Counted from the first letter of the stretch, positions 34,012 through 44,965 are shown. The stretch: 64,000 nt of DNA from Alopecurus myosuroides (GCA_028641055.1 CM054062.1:182713958-182777957), one strand, 5' to 3'. The notes: a model not told the origin generated them from the sequence alone. A program made the numbers and translations.

Positions 34012-35979
34012 CTACCTTTGGCCACCACCGCCTCCGACATTCACTGCATTCACCTCCTCAGGATCATACCGAGTATCTACTCGGCGCTTGTTGCGGAACT
34101 CGTTGCGCTTGCTGTTGTTGAAGTTTCTTCTCGGCTCAGAGGAGTCCATCAGTGGATGAGTGGGATCACCGAGTGCGTACTGATCCGCAATCTTGATGGT
34201 CTCCGCCAGAGTGTTCGGCATCTCCCTCTGCAATCTCTGCCAAAGCATGCTGCCATGTCGGCAACCCTGCACAAACCAAGTGATGGTCTGTGCTTCATTC
34301 ACACCCTCACAGGTGTTCCTCAAGGTGCTCCACCGAGTAAGATACTCGCGGTCCGTCTCGTCTTCTCGCTGCCTGCAAGCTGACAGCTGCTGGGGCCTAT
34401 TCGGCCTCTTGTATGTACTCATGAAGTTGCTGATGAAGGCATCCGAGAAGTCCAGCCAGCAGTTAATGCTGTTCTTGGGCAAGTTGTTGAGCCAAGTGCG
34501 AGTTGGACCCTCTAGCATCTGCGGCACATAGCGCACCGCCCATCTCCTGTTGCCATTCGCGATATGAACCGCGGTGACATAATCGTTGAGCCAATCTTCA
34601 GGCTTGGTGCTGCCATTGTAGCTCTTGGTGCCTCTTGCAAGCTGGAAGCCCTTCACGGAAGGCTCGTTCATGATGCGCGGGCCAAAACACTCGGGGCCAG
34701 GAGGACCCGTGCTCTCAAGCCGCGCCGACAAGCTGATACGGTCCAGCTGGTGCCTTGCATCTCCAGGCGCCAACACGCGCTCACCAACACGGTCATGAAT
34801 ATCATAACCAGCCATCTCCATAGCTGAGTAGCCATCATCATATCTATCCACCTGCACAGCTGCAGGCTGCTCCACCGGGTTGGCGACTGGTGCCACTGGG
34901 CGCGGCTGCTGCCTCTGCCGAGTAGGCTGAGCTGCAGGTTGCCGAGAAGAACCTGGGCGCGCGGCATCTCGGGCACGGCTTTGAGCTTGATGGGCTTGAG
35001 AGCCTGCTCTTGCAGCGTTGTGTTCCCGCCCGGGCTGCTGCGGCACAGCAACCTGTTTCGCGGCAGCAGCCGGGTCATACACCTGCATTTGCCTGTCTCT
35101 ACCCGAGCGCCCGCTGCGGCTCTTCTCGCGGCTAGGATGCGGAGACGAGGCCTGATCGTTAGATCTAGCCGCGTGCGAGTGAACCACCTGCGAAGCTTCA
35201 GCTCCCGGGTTGGCCTTCCGGAACTCCTCGTTCTGCCTAGCGGCCTCCAACACCAACTCGTTGAGCCTCTCCTGCTGCCTGAGACGCGCCTCTCCATCCA
35301 GGCGCGGCAACTCGGCAGCCACGGCCTCTGCAGCTCTGAGCGTCTTGGCGGGTGTGCTATACCTTGGCCTTGTGAAGGTGTTCGCGGTGGCGGACTGAGC
35401 GGGCACCTCCGCGACCGTTGCCATCTCGACACCCAAGTTACGCCGCGTCGCGCCTACTCTGCTAGGCCTCCTGGCGACTGGCGTGAAGCCGTGAGCCTTG
35501 TTGTACTCGAGCTGGTCTAAACTCAGCTCAAGCCTGATCTTCTCCAACTCCGCCTGCTCGGCAAGCAGCTCCTAGCGTTGCCGCTCGAGCTGCTCCCTCG
35601 CGGCCAGGAGCTCGATGTCGGTGGGAGTGGTCATACCGGCTCGCGCAGCTGACGCGGGGATGACTGTAGAGGTGGAAGGCGGCAAGTTATTCTCCCTCTC
35701 GTAGGGCCGGTGAGTCCTGCCACCAGCAGGCGGTTCGTCAACCTCCTCGACGACGGCCGCAGCGCCAGTAGCAGCTGCGCCAGTGTTTGCCGCCAAACCC
35801 GTCACCATCACCTCAGCGCAGCTTGCAGAGCTGCATGCGGGCCTTCCGCGAGCAGCAATCACCGCGGGAGGATCCTCCGCGTCATGCACCAGCTCGGGGT
35901 ACGCGCTGTTGGCGACGGTGGCGACGTAGATGAGATGGGAGCCGAAGGAGATCACCGTGCCGCCCTCAGGCATGGCCAT
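34012..35979 (-). pseudogene. Tat gag
   Basis: The capsid-like retrotransposon gag domain lies at about 34190-34620, with motifs MLEGPTRTWLNNLP and EYLTRWSTLRNTC. The N-terminal part is rich in Ala, Arg and Gln. The frame is interrupted by a TAG at 35572-35574 and ends at another TAG at 34012-34014. The start is taken as the first Met after the primer-binding site, at about 35979; the frame is also open through the primer-binding site into the LTR (to 36261), which cannot be coding in a normal transcript. Gag builds the particle in which reverse transcription occurs. Confidence 0.75.
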
Positions 35980-36107
35980 GCCGCCGAAACAGCCGGCGTT
36001 GTCGGTGACGAAGTAGAAGGAGCCGAATCTGTGGACAAGGCCACAAACCACGCGCTCCGCTGAAGAAGATCCCGTCCGAACAGAAACTCCAGCCAGCGCC
36101 GCTGGTT

Positions 36108-36126
36108 GCCCCACGGTGGGCGCCAA
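36108..36126 (-). other. Primer-binding site of the Tat element
   Basis: On the minus strand it reads TTGGCGCCCACCGTGGGGC, one base after the LTR end. This TTGGCGCC type is common in Tat elements; I do not assign the tRNA. Confidence 0.8.
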
Positions 36127-36127
36127 C

Positions 36128-37017
36128 TGTCGCGGTGGCGTCACGGCAGATGCCATGGGATGGCTAAAGATGTGGGGACGAAGGACGCTGGAGGTGTCCG
36201 GGGAGGGATCACGCGACGAGTAGCCGCGTGAGGTAAGAACAATGCACTGCAAACAACACAATCTACCCAGGTTCAGGGCCCTCGTGAGGAGGTAAAACCC
36301 CTACTCCTGCCTCTCTGTATGTATTATGATGTTTCTCCGAGTAGCCATAGTACAAAGAGTATCGCTACCGAGTAGCCACTCTCCTCTCTCCGAGTAGAGC
36401 TAGGTCAAGAACTTAGGGTTTCTAGGGTTCAATGTGTGCATGCCTCGCGCAGGAGGCGGCGGGGCACCTTATATACCTGGTGCCCAGCCGGATACGTCCA
36501 AACATGGACAAGTGTCGACATAGTGTGCACACCGTCCTTCTTCCGGGTTCCCGCTGACAGCTTTGGTTCCTAACCTTGGCTTCATCTGGAAAGTCGTTGG
36601 GCAAAACTAGGGGACAGACTGGTATCACTGTACCTAGGCACAGAGTAGGCCCCCCTTATCCTGCCACGGCCTGCTTCCATGCTGTCACTGTCAGGCAGGC
36701 CGGTCCCAGATGAACAGTAGTTCGAATGCTGCCAAGTACGGACCCAGGATACGCGGGATCCTGTGTCAGAACGGCTCCTTTGACTTTCTGGCCCGAGTAG
36801 GTTCCCGCCAATTGTTCCCGCCAATTGTACTCGGACCAAGTCCTCTACTCGAAAGGATAGAACATGAATGATTCATCCTTCTGGTCATCTTGAGGCGAGA
36901 CCGAGTAGCAGTCGACCGGGTAGCGAGTACCGGGTAGTCGGCTACTCGACCAAACCTCTCTTCTGTAAGCCGCCTTTTCCCTTTGTCTTTACCCTACTCG
37001 GGGGTAACCCCCCGACA
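36128..37017 (-). repeat. 5' LTR of the Tat element
   Basis: The 890-bp LTR has ends TGTCGGGGGG and CGCGACA on the minus strand. It contains a TATA box at 36467-36475 and about ten CGAGTAG/CTACTCG motifs. Flanking CACTA sequence begins at 37018. Confidence 0.85.
36467..36475 (-). promoter_or_regulatory. TATA box of the Tat LTR
   Basis: On the minus strand it reads TATATAAGG, about 340 bp from the LTR end, and is followed by GTGCCCCGCC. Confidence 0.6.
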
Positions 37018-37157
37018 GCTCTCCTCTCCACTCCCAAACTGTAGATAATGCAGCGGCTCCCCATACGGGCGCAGAACGCTCTCCTCTCTGCTCCCAAACT
37101 GTCCGTATGTGCCACACCTCTCTACTCCCCTTCGTTGTGCGCAGATCCACCGGTACC
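37018..37157 (+). other. Leader of the small gene right of the Tat element, with a 60-bp duplication
   Basis: GCTCTCCTCTC followed by CTCCCAAACTGT occurs at 37018 and again at 37078. One copy directly borders the Tat LTR. Confidence 0.6.
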
Positions 37158-37580
37158 ATGTCTGGCCGTTGCGAGGAGGGCCGCCAACAGCAGATCCCCA
37201 GGTACTTTCCCCGGCGCAGCGTGCAAGGCGCGGAGCGTGCGCGTGCCCGCGAGGCGTACCGGCGCGAGGTGCATCAGGCCAACTCGTCCCGCGCACCACC
37301 ACCTCTGGCTCCACCCATCGCACCTTCAAACGTCGAGGAGGAAGAAGAGGAGGAGTATCTCGCCGTCGAGTTCCACAACGAGGCCCTGCAGTGGCCCCAC
37401 ATGCAGGCGGGGATTTTAGCGTCCTTAGAGAGTTTCGCGGCAGAAGAGCTCCGGCAAGCGAGGCTCGCCTGGCATTTCACTGTCAATCTAGAGGCCGACA
37501 CCGTGGAAGCGATCCGCCAATCGATGCAGAATGAAGACGCGGCAGCGCTGGCGGAGGCGCACCCTTGGCTAGGACGCTAG
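37158..37580 (+). CDS. Small gene of unknown function near the right CACTA end
   Basis: A 140-residue frame starts at ATG 37158 in a good context (GGTACCATGTCTG) and ends at 37580. The N-terminal 45 residues are basic (Arg-rich, with RARAREAYRREV), followed by a Pro-rich hinge, an acidic run EEEEEEEYLA, and a helical C-terminal half with ASLESFAAEELRQARLAW. No known domain is recognised. The uneven charge resembles a nucleic-acid-binding protein, but that is a guess. It could be the end of a longer CACTA gene cut off by the Tat element. Confidence 0.5.
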   Translation: MSGRCEEGRQQQIPRYFPRRSVQGAERARAREAYRREVHQANSSRAPPPLAPPIAPSNVEEEEEEEYLAVEFHNEALQWPHMQAGILASLESFAAEELRQARLAWHFTVNLEADTVEAIRQSMQNEDAAALAEAHPWLGR

Positions 37581-38006
37581 GTCCGGTGTCTATCCTTTTC
37601 TTTTTGTGATTTGGTTCAGAAACGGCTTGTTCACTGTTAACTGTGATGATTTCGAAGATTATGTGCATGCTTAATTTCGAAGATTATGTGCATGCTTATT
37701 TACCGTGGATGACAAGTGGGGTCCAGGCATCAACTGGTCGGTCGTAGCCAGTCAAAGCAGTCAAACAGGGCAGGATGTGTGGCCCCAAGAAAAATTCGCG
37801 ACGTTCTACGTGACTAGGAAAGTTTCGTCGAAGGCAACTGGGCTCTTAGTGGGATGCTGGGCCGGAGACGAAAATCTGCCACGTAAAGCTAAAAAAAGTC
37901 GAGCAAAACCAGGCTGCGACGGACCAAACCAATACGCCGAGAGCAAACTCCACTTTTCAGCCATTCACGACGGAAACGCTCGACGTTATCAAAACGTTCC
38001 GCTCAA
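37581..38006. other. Right subterminal region of the CACTA element
   Basis: There is no gene. A 25-bp block (ATTTCGAAGATTATGTGCATGC type) is directly repeated at about 37647 and 37674. Many CGACG, AACGTT and CGTCG motifs occur from 37790 to the terminus, mirroring the left end. Confidence 0.65.
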
Positions 38007-38037
38007 AACGTTCCAGATCACACGGAATTTGGTAGTG
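38007..38037 (-). repeat. Right terminal inverted repeat of the CACTA element
   Basis: It ends CACGGAATTTGGTAGTG, the inverted partner of 7117-7147. It is followed by TTC (38038-38040), the partner of the left CTC duplication. Confidence 0.9.
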
Positions 38038-38040
38038 TTC

Positions 38041-41000
38041 ACTTAATATCAAGATAATAATGTGTTCTTCCTTAAGTATGCACCGTTAAGAAAGTTCGTC
38101 GTTTCGAGACACCACATGATGATCGATGTGATAGACTCAACGTTCGCATACAACGGGTGTTTTCAATCCTAGCATGTACAAACATGGCCTTGAAACACAT
38201 GCAATACTACGGTTCTACTTGGCAAGCCTAGCATGTACAGACATGGCCTCGGAACACGTAACCGAAAGGTAAAGCATGAGTCATATGGATGATATGATGA
38301 ACATGTCGATGTCCGCCTTTGAAGCTACATCATTTCACGTTATGATCGGTTTTGGTGTAGTGAATTTGGTTCGTGTAATCACTAAAGATGACTAAGAGGG
38401 ATGTTGTTTTTGAGTGGGAGTTCATGGCATAATTTTGAATTAACTTGAACTTATTTATCATGAACAACCAATCAAAGTGAATTTGCACAAATTGTAGTAT
38501 TCATTGGCATCCACAAAACTACCTTACACTTATATTGTTGATTGAGATATAACTGTTATGATCTGGTAAAAATCATTTCAGATTGGTACCGTATTATGAA
38601 ATTTAAAATTGAGTCCTATTGTAGATTTTTGGTATTTCCTACCTAGCTCCATATGGTTAATGATTGATTGATCTAACGAGCAACCAATTCCTACTTAGAA
38701 TCTAGATTCATGGTTGCTTCCATATTACTTTATCTTCAAAAGAATGTTTTGTTGATCAAGATGATTTTGGAACTGAAAAGAGTTGTTTTCAGAAACAATC
38801 AAGTGAAAGATATATTGATATCTAGAAACTTATTTGTGGCAACATGACTGAGTATAATTTAGCGTGACAATGTTTGCTTATATTAACTGAATATATGCAA
38901 TGATTGAAGACTCTAGGCGTTTGAATATTCCAAGAAGTTGGGCGCTAAAAATTATCCTCTAAATTTCTTCCTTCGAGCTATAGTAGCTTAATCATAAAAT
39001 TGTTATGATGGGATGGATTAAAAGTATGGGTAAAGTCGTTTACCTTGCTTGGAGATTGCTAAGAGTGGAATCTAGAAGAATACTATTAATATGGTGATAT
39101 TAGTAGAACAATCAAACTCAAAGTATGACTCAATGGGTGATAGTATATGACTAACACGCCAAAGAAAATGAGCTAGTACGACTAGCATTGTTTGACGTTG
39201 AATGATTCTTCTGTAAAGGAAAGAAAATATTGAAAATAGAATTACAAAAAGATATATGGCAGAAAAAGAATATAACTAGAAAGGTCCAGCTCAGATGTAT
39301 ATGCTTGATATACAAGTTATAGATGTATTACTAGTTAACAAAGTATTTTTTTGGGTATTTTGATACCACATTGGTCGTATGAGTTGTCATACAAAGCAAT
39401 GCAATGCAAGAAATACAAGGGCCTAAAAGGAACTAGTAATAGATGTGGAATCGATTATGACAAGAACAGAAATAAAGTGTTATTGTGTTCATTGTCATAT
39501 CGAACCAAACATTCAAGATTTATTTTAAGAACTTAATAAGTTGTTATTTTGTTCTGGTCTTTTGTGATAACAAATGAGATTGTTCAAACTATGACCATAT
39601 TCCATAATTGATGGATATGTTAATATAAATCATGTTGGTAAAGTAAACATCTATAAGACTAAATGCTAAATGTTGCAAGACGTAAAAGAGTTTCACTTCA
39701 ATTGTGACACCACCATTTTAGTTCATATCGGAAAGGAAAACATGAAGGAACTCCATATTGATGGACTTCCAGAGTCATTTTGTTTTGAATAAATTGACGC
39801 TTGTGAGACCTCTTCCAAAAGATGACTAGAATTTCGTTCATAGGCCAAAGTAGAATGGATGACTAATTTAGTGGAGATTATACATATTGATGTATATAGT
39901 CCATATGTGTAGTCATGTATGGTGGATTAAATTTTCCTTCATAAAATTCCGTCGATGATTTGAGTAGATATGTGAGTATATCTATTTAAAGAGAACGGAG
40001 TTTGACAGTTTGAATTGGTTCAAATGGTTGTTAATATGAAGTAAAAATCATTGTAACAAGATAATCAAGTATTTATGATTGGATCATAAAGGATAAAGTT
40101 TGAGTTACAAGTTTAGCAAAACATCTGAGGAGTTGCAGAATTGTTCTACAACTTATACTTCTCGAATACCCCACATTAGTTTGGAGTGTTCGAGAGACAA
40201 AATCAAACCTTGTTTTGACATGGTAAGATATATAAAAATGCCATTATAATTTTGTAGTTTATACATTAGTGAAAACGCTTTAACATTGAAAAGAGCGCCA
40301 TCATGATCCATTGAAATTGACACCATATAAGATATGGTTTGGGTAATGACCCAAATTGTCTTTTTCTTCAGTTTTGGTATGCATAGCATGTGTAAAATGT
40401 TTACAACCAAAATGGGATAAATATATGTTTATAAGGTTATCCTAAATATTACATTGGGCATTTCTCCTATCACCGACCAAAGACAAATGTTGTTTGTCAT
40501 AAAGGGTTGATTTTTTGAGAAATTAGTTCTTGCGAAATAAGTGAGTGGGAGCACAGTACAAACTCAACGAGATTAGAGAATCTTCGTTATCATGTCAAGA
40601 GTAGCGCAACACTGGAAGTTGTTCCGGGGTTTGCTCTTTTGACAAAGTAGAAGACACTACATGTGTTGTAGATACTTCAGATGAGTTTGCGTACTGAACC
40701 ACAAAAGTCCTAAAACTTTGTACTTAGACCAACTTGTGGTTTAAGTGTAAAGTGTTGTTTTGACAACAAAAGGACCTGGACCTTATAAAGGAAGCAAATG
40801 ATGGGCCCTGACTTCGTAAAATTGACTATGAGTTATTATATCCGCCATAGTATCCTTGTATGAATATCAAGTATGTGACTTGGTAGTCCTTTCGATAGGC
40901 TTGATGCCTAACGATAGCAAAAGGGTCTATATAGCGACAAAGACATGGATTTTTACATCCTTTGAAAGTTGTACTTATCGAAAAGTTGTTTTCGACGAAG

Positions 41001-42311
41001 TTCAAAGAGTTGACTACTACAAGATTTTGATCTTCCGTAGTGATGCTTAGTCTTTGCGGATAGTTCTAGCAAAGTTACATATTATGATATGGATGTTGAA
41101 TGACAATACCAACTCTCCTCTTGAGGAAGTTTGATCAAGGATGTGGACTTGACACAGTCTGAGAGTTTTGTAAAATTCAAAAGGTTGCTAGAAAGGTATG
41201 CACACTTCAATGGTTGAATTGAGCATAACGAAGTTGAAAATCTTTACCTTAATGAAGTTATAAAAAGAGTTTGATTCCATCATGAACGATAAAGATGCTT
41301 CTAGAGTTACAAGAAATTAAGTGGGAGCGTTATGACATATTTCGAATACTTTATGTAGCTGACATATGGTTGATTGGAAAATATGTAATTTTAAATTAAC
41401 ACGGTTAAGATTTTCTTATTGATGAAAGGCTTAGAAGATATTGGACATCGATATCTATAATAGATGGATTGAAGCGCCTGGTATGATTGAAGCCAAATTA
41501 CATAGATAACATATTGAAGAAAGTCAATATCGAAATGACAAGAAAGAGTTCTTGTCACATGGAAAATAATTGAGAAAGAATCAAGTGTTTTGACACATGA
41601 TGAGCATCATTGAAATTGAGATTTCTAAGTCATGTCTCCATGCTATGTACACAACTAGATGAGTCCTATGCTATAAAAATGTTATAGCAGGATAATTCAT
41701 ATGATGATTAGACAACAGTGGGAGAGATCCTTGTGTCATTTTAGAAATGATAAGGATATGTTTTCCTATGTAGTAATGACAAAATGTTAGTTGTAATATG
41801 TTACACTAATAGTATTGTCATATATTCAAATAAATTTATCTCAATTAAAATACGTGATGAAGGGTAGCACAATAGGCTGGAAGAAAGTTCCATGCTGGAT
41901 TTGAAAGAGTTTCAAAATTAAAATATTGTGACAGATACTACAACAAAGGCTAAAGTATATCGTTGTGTTGACAACTGATATTAAGCGTATTTTGTGTCAA
42001 GGAGTTCTTTATTGAACTTGGTGAATTTCCAAGAATGATGACACTATGAAGCTACATTTTCACAATGTTAGTGACATTAGTTTACGCTGAGGAATTAAGG
42101 TTTCACCGATTGACCAAATATATACAAAGCCATCTCATTAGAGAATGAGTGATGCGTGTAGACGCAAAGATCATGCAAATACAATAGGACCTGAATAGTT
42201 CAGATCTTTTTGATGATGTTTACCACATGCGAAGCATGGTAATAACACAGGAACGCCATATGTGTTAAGTGCTTACAGACTAGATTATTGACTCTAGTGC
42301 AAGTGGGAGAC
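38041..42311 (+). pseudogene. Decayed gag-pol of the Angela-like element
   Basis: No frame longer than about 85 codons remains, but short stretches still read like BARE polyprotein across many stops. Integrase-like pieces occur at about 39840-40440 (HIDVYSPYV, then LKLTPYKIWFG), reverse-transcriptase-like pieces at about 40740-41340 (EYQVCDLVVL in the place of a usual linker motif) and RNase H-like pieces at about 41930-42240 (VKEFFIELGEF). The first 350 bp is leader. The order and spacing match an intact copia element. The reading is by eye and individual positions are approximate. Confidence 0.7.
42299..42310 (+). other. Polypurine tract of the Angela-like element
   Basis: GCAAGTGGGAGA directly precedes the 3' LTR and matches the usual purine tract of this family. 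Confidence 0.75.
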
Positions 42312-43920
42312 TGAAGGGAATATGCCCGAGAGGCAATAATAAAATGGTTATTATCTTATTCCTTGTTTATGATGAATTTTTATTTATCATGCTAGAATTT
42401 TATTAACCGGAAAAAGCCTCTCTTTTAACTAGCTCGTTGATTAATAGATGATCAAGGTTTCCTGATCATGAACATTGGATGTTGTTAATAACGGGGTCAT
42501 GTCATTAGAAGAATGATGTGATGAACATATACCCAAAGTGAATATAGCAATGCGATCAAGTCATTAGGTTTACATTGTTATATCAAACATACAAAGTATC
42601 TTATTCCTTAGACCATGAGATCATGTCAATCACTGATACCAGAAGGGTGCTTTGATGTCATCAAACGTCACACCGTAATAGGGTCACTATAAAGGTGTCG
42701 TTAGGTATTCGGAAAGTATTAGTTGAGGATCATGGATCAAGAGTGGGATTTGTCCATCCAATATGACGGAGACATATACTCTTGGCCCTCTCGGTGATAT
42801 CACATCAACACCGCTTGCAAGCACGTGATATGATCACCAGGATGTTATATCATGGGAACGAGAAAAGAGTACTTGTCGGTAACGATATTGAAACAAGGTA
42901 TGGTTGATACCAATGATCGAATCTCGGACAAGTAAAATATCGTGAGACAAAGGGAATTAGTCACGACGTTGATGGTTCACACGATCACGAGAGTCATCGT
43001 TGAATATATAGGAGTCATCACGGATCTCCAGATCCCGCTATTGATTATTGATCGGAGAGGAGTCTCGATCATGTCTATCTTATTCACGAACCATAGGGTG
43101 ACACACTTAAGATTCGATGACGCGTTTGAGAGGATACGGAATATCGAAGAATATTTTGGGCAGCACCGAAATTGTTTCGGGGAAAATTGAAATAGTTCAA
43201 GGGTTTTTCATCGAATGGTTGTTAATATAATTAACAAATGATTTGAGGTGCTATATGCAAAAGTTTGTTAATAGAATTAACAAATGCTGAAACAAATAAA
43301 TAAAAAGGTTTTATTTATTTATTAAAGAAAAAACTCTTGGATTTTCTAAGTGGAGTTTTAAGGGAAAATGAGTGGATGTGAGTGGGGCTTCCACTCACAT
43401 GAAGAGGGAAGAGGTGGGGGCACCACCATGTCTGGACGCACCCCCTCTTGGGCTGCCTCCCCCCTCTCCTATAAAAGGAGGGTGAGAGCTCTCCATCCTC
43501 CACACACTTGCCCACCTCATTCCCTCTCCACCCGCTGCTCCATTCCATGGTCTCCGGCTTGGCGAAGCCCTGACCGTGGGATTCTTCACCACCACCATGC
43601 CGTTGTGCTACTAGAGTTCCGGGGGATCCTCTACTTCCGTGCCCCGCTGGATCGAGGGAACGGAGGTCGTCATCAACCGTACGTGTGACCGATCACGGAG
43701 GCACCGCCGGATTGCGGTGCACATCTTCTCGCGATCGGGATCGTGTGAGTACGACTACGCCAACAAAGAGATTTGATATCGTAACGCTTTTTTCTTCGAG
43801 GGTATGTGTTCTCCTTAACCCTCTCTTTGCCCGTTGCACTTCGTCTCCTAGATTAGATCTTGGCCTTTCGGGTGTCTCTCGCGTAGGATTTTTTTTGTTT
43901 TCTATGCAACGACCCCTTCA
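42312..43920 (+). repeat. 3' LTR of the Angela-like element
   Basis: The 1609-bp LTR starts TGAAGGGAATATGCCC and ends CCCCTTCA. It lacks about 45 bp after ATTAACCGGAAA relative to the 5' LTR. The TATA box is at 43470-43477. ATTGG follows at 43921. Confidence 0.93.
43470..43477 (+). promoter_or_regulatory. TATA box of the Angela-like 3' LTR
   Basis: TATAAAAG in the same context as in the 5' LTR. Confidence 0.65.
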
Positions 43921-43925
43921 ATTGG
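43921..43925. other. Right target-site duplication of the Angela-like element (ATTGG)
   Basis: Exact match to 4774-4778. Confidence 0.93.
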
Positions 43926-44488
43926 TTCTGTATGGAACAAGTGATATTAACACTTTTAAACATTAGCTACATCCACTGATGTTTCGTGAAGCAAAGAAAT
44001 CCACTTGACATCTCAAAAGAGCAAATGCAAGAAAAATGGCAGACTCTGTCAAAACTAGAAAAGTGTGTAAATACAAATTTTTTCTAGGAACTTACGTTGC
44101 TTAGATCAAAAAACTTAAAGAACAAAAAAGTTGCGGAATCAGCCGAGGAGTAAGCAAAAAACATTTCAGATCATTCTGATCTTCCTGGATTTTATACAAT
44201 TTTGTACGGTGGACAGCGGAAATCTGTTTCCTGCACAGAAATCCGAAAACCAACTCCAACTCTCGTCAGAAACCTTACTTGTCACTACTAAAACATGAAA
44301 AGAAAGATACAGAGGAGTTTCTACAGAAGTATACAACCCCTTGAATCAAAGAAAACAGAGAAAAACAAAGAAAAAATAAAACCATGGGTTATCTCCCAAG
44401 AAGTGCTTTTCTTTAACGCCTTTTAGCTAGGCCCAGAAAAGTGGAATCAAGTATTTTCAAGTGAAGAAGCATCCAAATTGTAACTTGT
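43926..44488 (-). other. Non-coding internal part of the minus-strand gypsy element, after protease
   Basis: Continues the sequence of 3181-4778. The phrase GGGTTATCTCCCAAGAAGTG near 44386 is typical of the post-gag part of Triticeae gag-only gypsy elements I know. No reverse transcriptase is present. Confidence 0.6.
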
Positions 44489-44965
44489 TCAAATAACAGA
44501 ATCAAAAGACAACTTCATTCTCTTTCTAGGAAAGTGTTCCATACCTTTCTTGAGTGGGAACTGAAATTTAATATTCCCCTCTTTCACGTCAATAACAGAA
44601 CCAACAGTTCTAAGAAAAGGTCTTCCCAAAACAATTGGACAAGAAGCATTGCATTCAATATTCAAGACAACAACATCAACAGGGACAAGAGTATTATTAA
44701 CCATGATAATAACATCATCAACTCTCCCCAAAGGTTTATTTCTAACATTGTCAATAAGATGAATATCCAAATAACAAGGTTCCAATGGTGGTAAATCAAG
44801 AATATCATAGAGTTTCTTGGGCATAACAGAGATACTAGCACCAAGATCACATAGAGCATTGCAATAAAAATCATTCACTTTCATTTTAATAATAGGTTCC
44901 CAACCATCATCTAGCTTCCTAGGGATAGAGGCTTCACATCTTAATTCATTTTCTCTAATTTGCAT
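44489..44965 (-). pseudogene. Athila-type aspartic protease of the minus-strand gypsy element
   Basis: The 158-residue frame has CDLGASISVMP (active-site DLG where DSG/DTG is usual in other groups), then a C-terminal NASCPIVLGRPFLRTVGSVID motif, both typical of Athila-type proteases. It was once continuous with gag upstream (46383 to 44489 on the minus strand), but the frames at 45682-46383, 45211-45555 and 44489-44965 are now separated by frameshifts or stops. Role: polyprotein processing. Confidence 0.8.

Larger units (their letters stand above)
25552..37017 (-). mobile_element. Tat-lineage Ty3/gypsy element lacking its 3' LTR
   Basis: Read on the minus strand: LTR (36128-37017), primer-binding site (36108-36126), gag, protease, reverse transcriptase, degenerate RNase H, second RNase H, integrase, then a gene on the opposite strand. 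A second RNase H and an antisense gene after integrase are known marks of the Tat lineage (RIRE2, Grande, Retand, cinful). No second LTR copy is found to the left; the sequence changes abruptly near 25550, inside the antisense gene. The element was therefore truncated after or during insertion and its target duplication cannot be checked. Confidence 0.88.
7117..38037. mobile_element. CACTA (En/Spm-type) DNA transposon with satellite and captured genes
   Basis: The left end CACTACCAAATTCCG is repeated in inverted orientation at the right end, CGGAATTTGGTAGTG. The inverted repeat runs about 31 bp with four or five mismatches. The flanks rejoin into a continuous Angela leader, confirming the borders. 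About 30.9 kb long, or about 19.5 kb without the nested Tat element. Both ends carry many short motifs of the type CGACGG/CCGTCG and AACGTT, as expected of subterminal transposase-binding regions. No full-length CACTA transposase frame is present, so this copy looks non-autonomous. Inside are a remnant gene, a satellite array, three predicted genes and a foldback. Confidence 0.9.
4779..43920 (+). mobile_element. Angela/BARE-like Ty1/copia element, interrupted by a CACTA transposon
   Basis: Two direct LTRs (4779-6432 and 42312-43920) bounded by ATTGG duplications define the element. The LTR start, with the phrase AGGCAATAATAAAATGGTTA, is the signature of the Angela/BARE group. A primer-binding site (6434-6446) and a purine tract (about 42299-42310) are in the right places. 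The internal part is 6433-7116 plus 38041-42311, about 5 kb, close to the usual BARE internal length. The coding region is heavily decayed with stops every few codons. The 31-kb CACTA element inserted into the untranslated leader. Confidence 0.93.

Noticed and set aside
33835..35520. Plus-strand frames of 80-193 codons opposite Tat gag and protease
   Set aside because: They are shadows of the minus-strand polyprotein frame in GC-rich DNA, without domains.
32692..35574. The three TAG codons as programmed read-through sites
   Set aside because: Read-through elements normally use one site at the gag-pol border; here one stop lies in the N-terminal gag. Mutation is the simpler reading.
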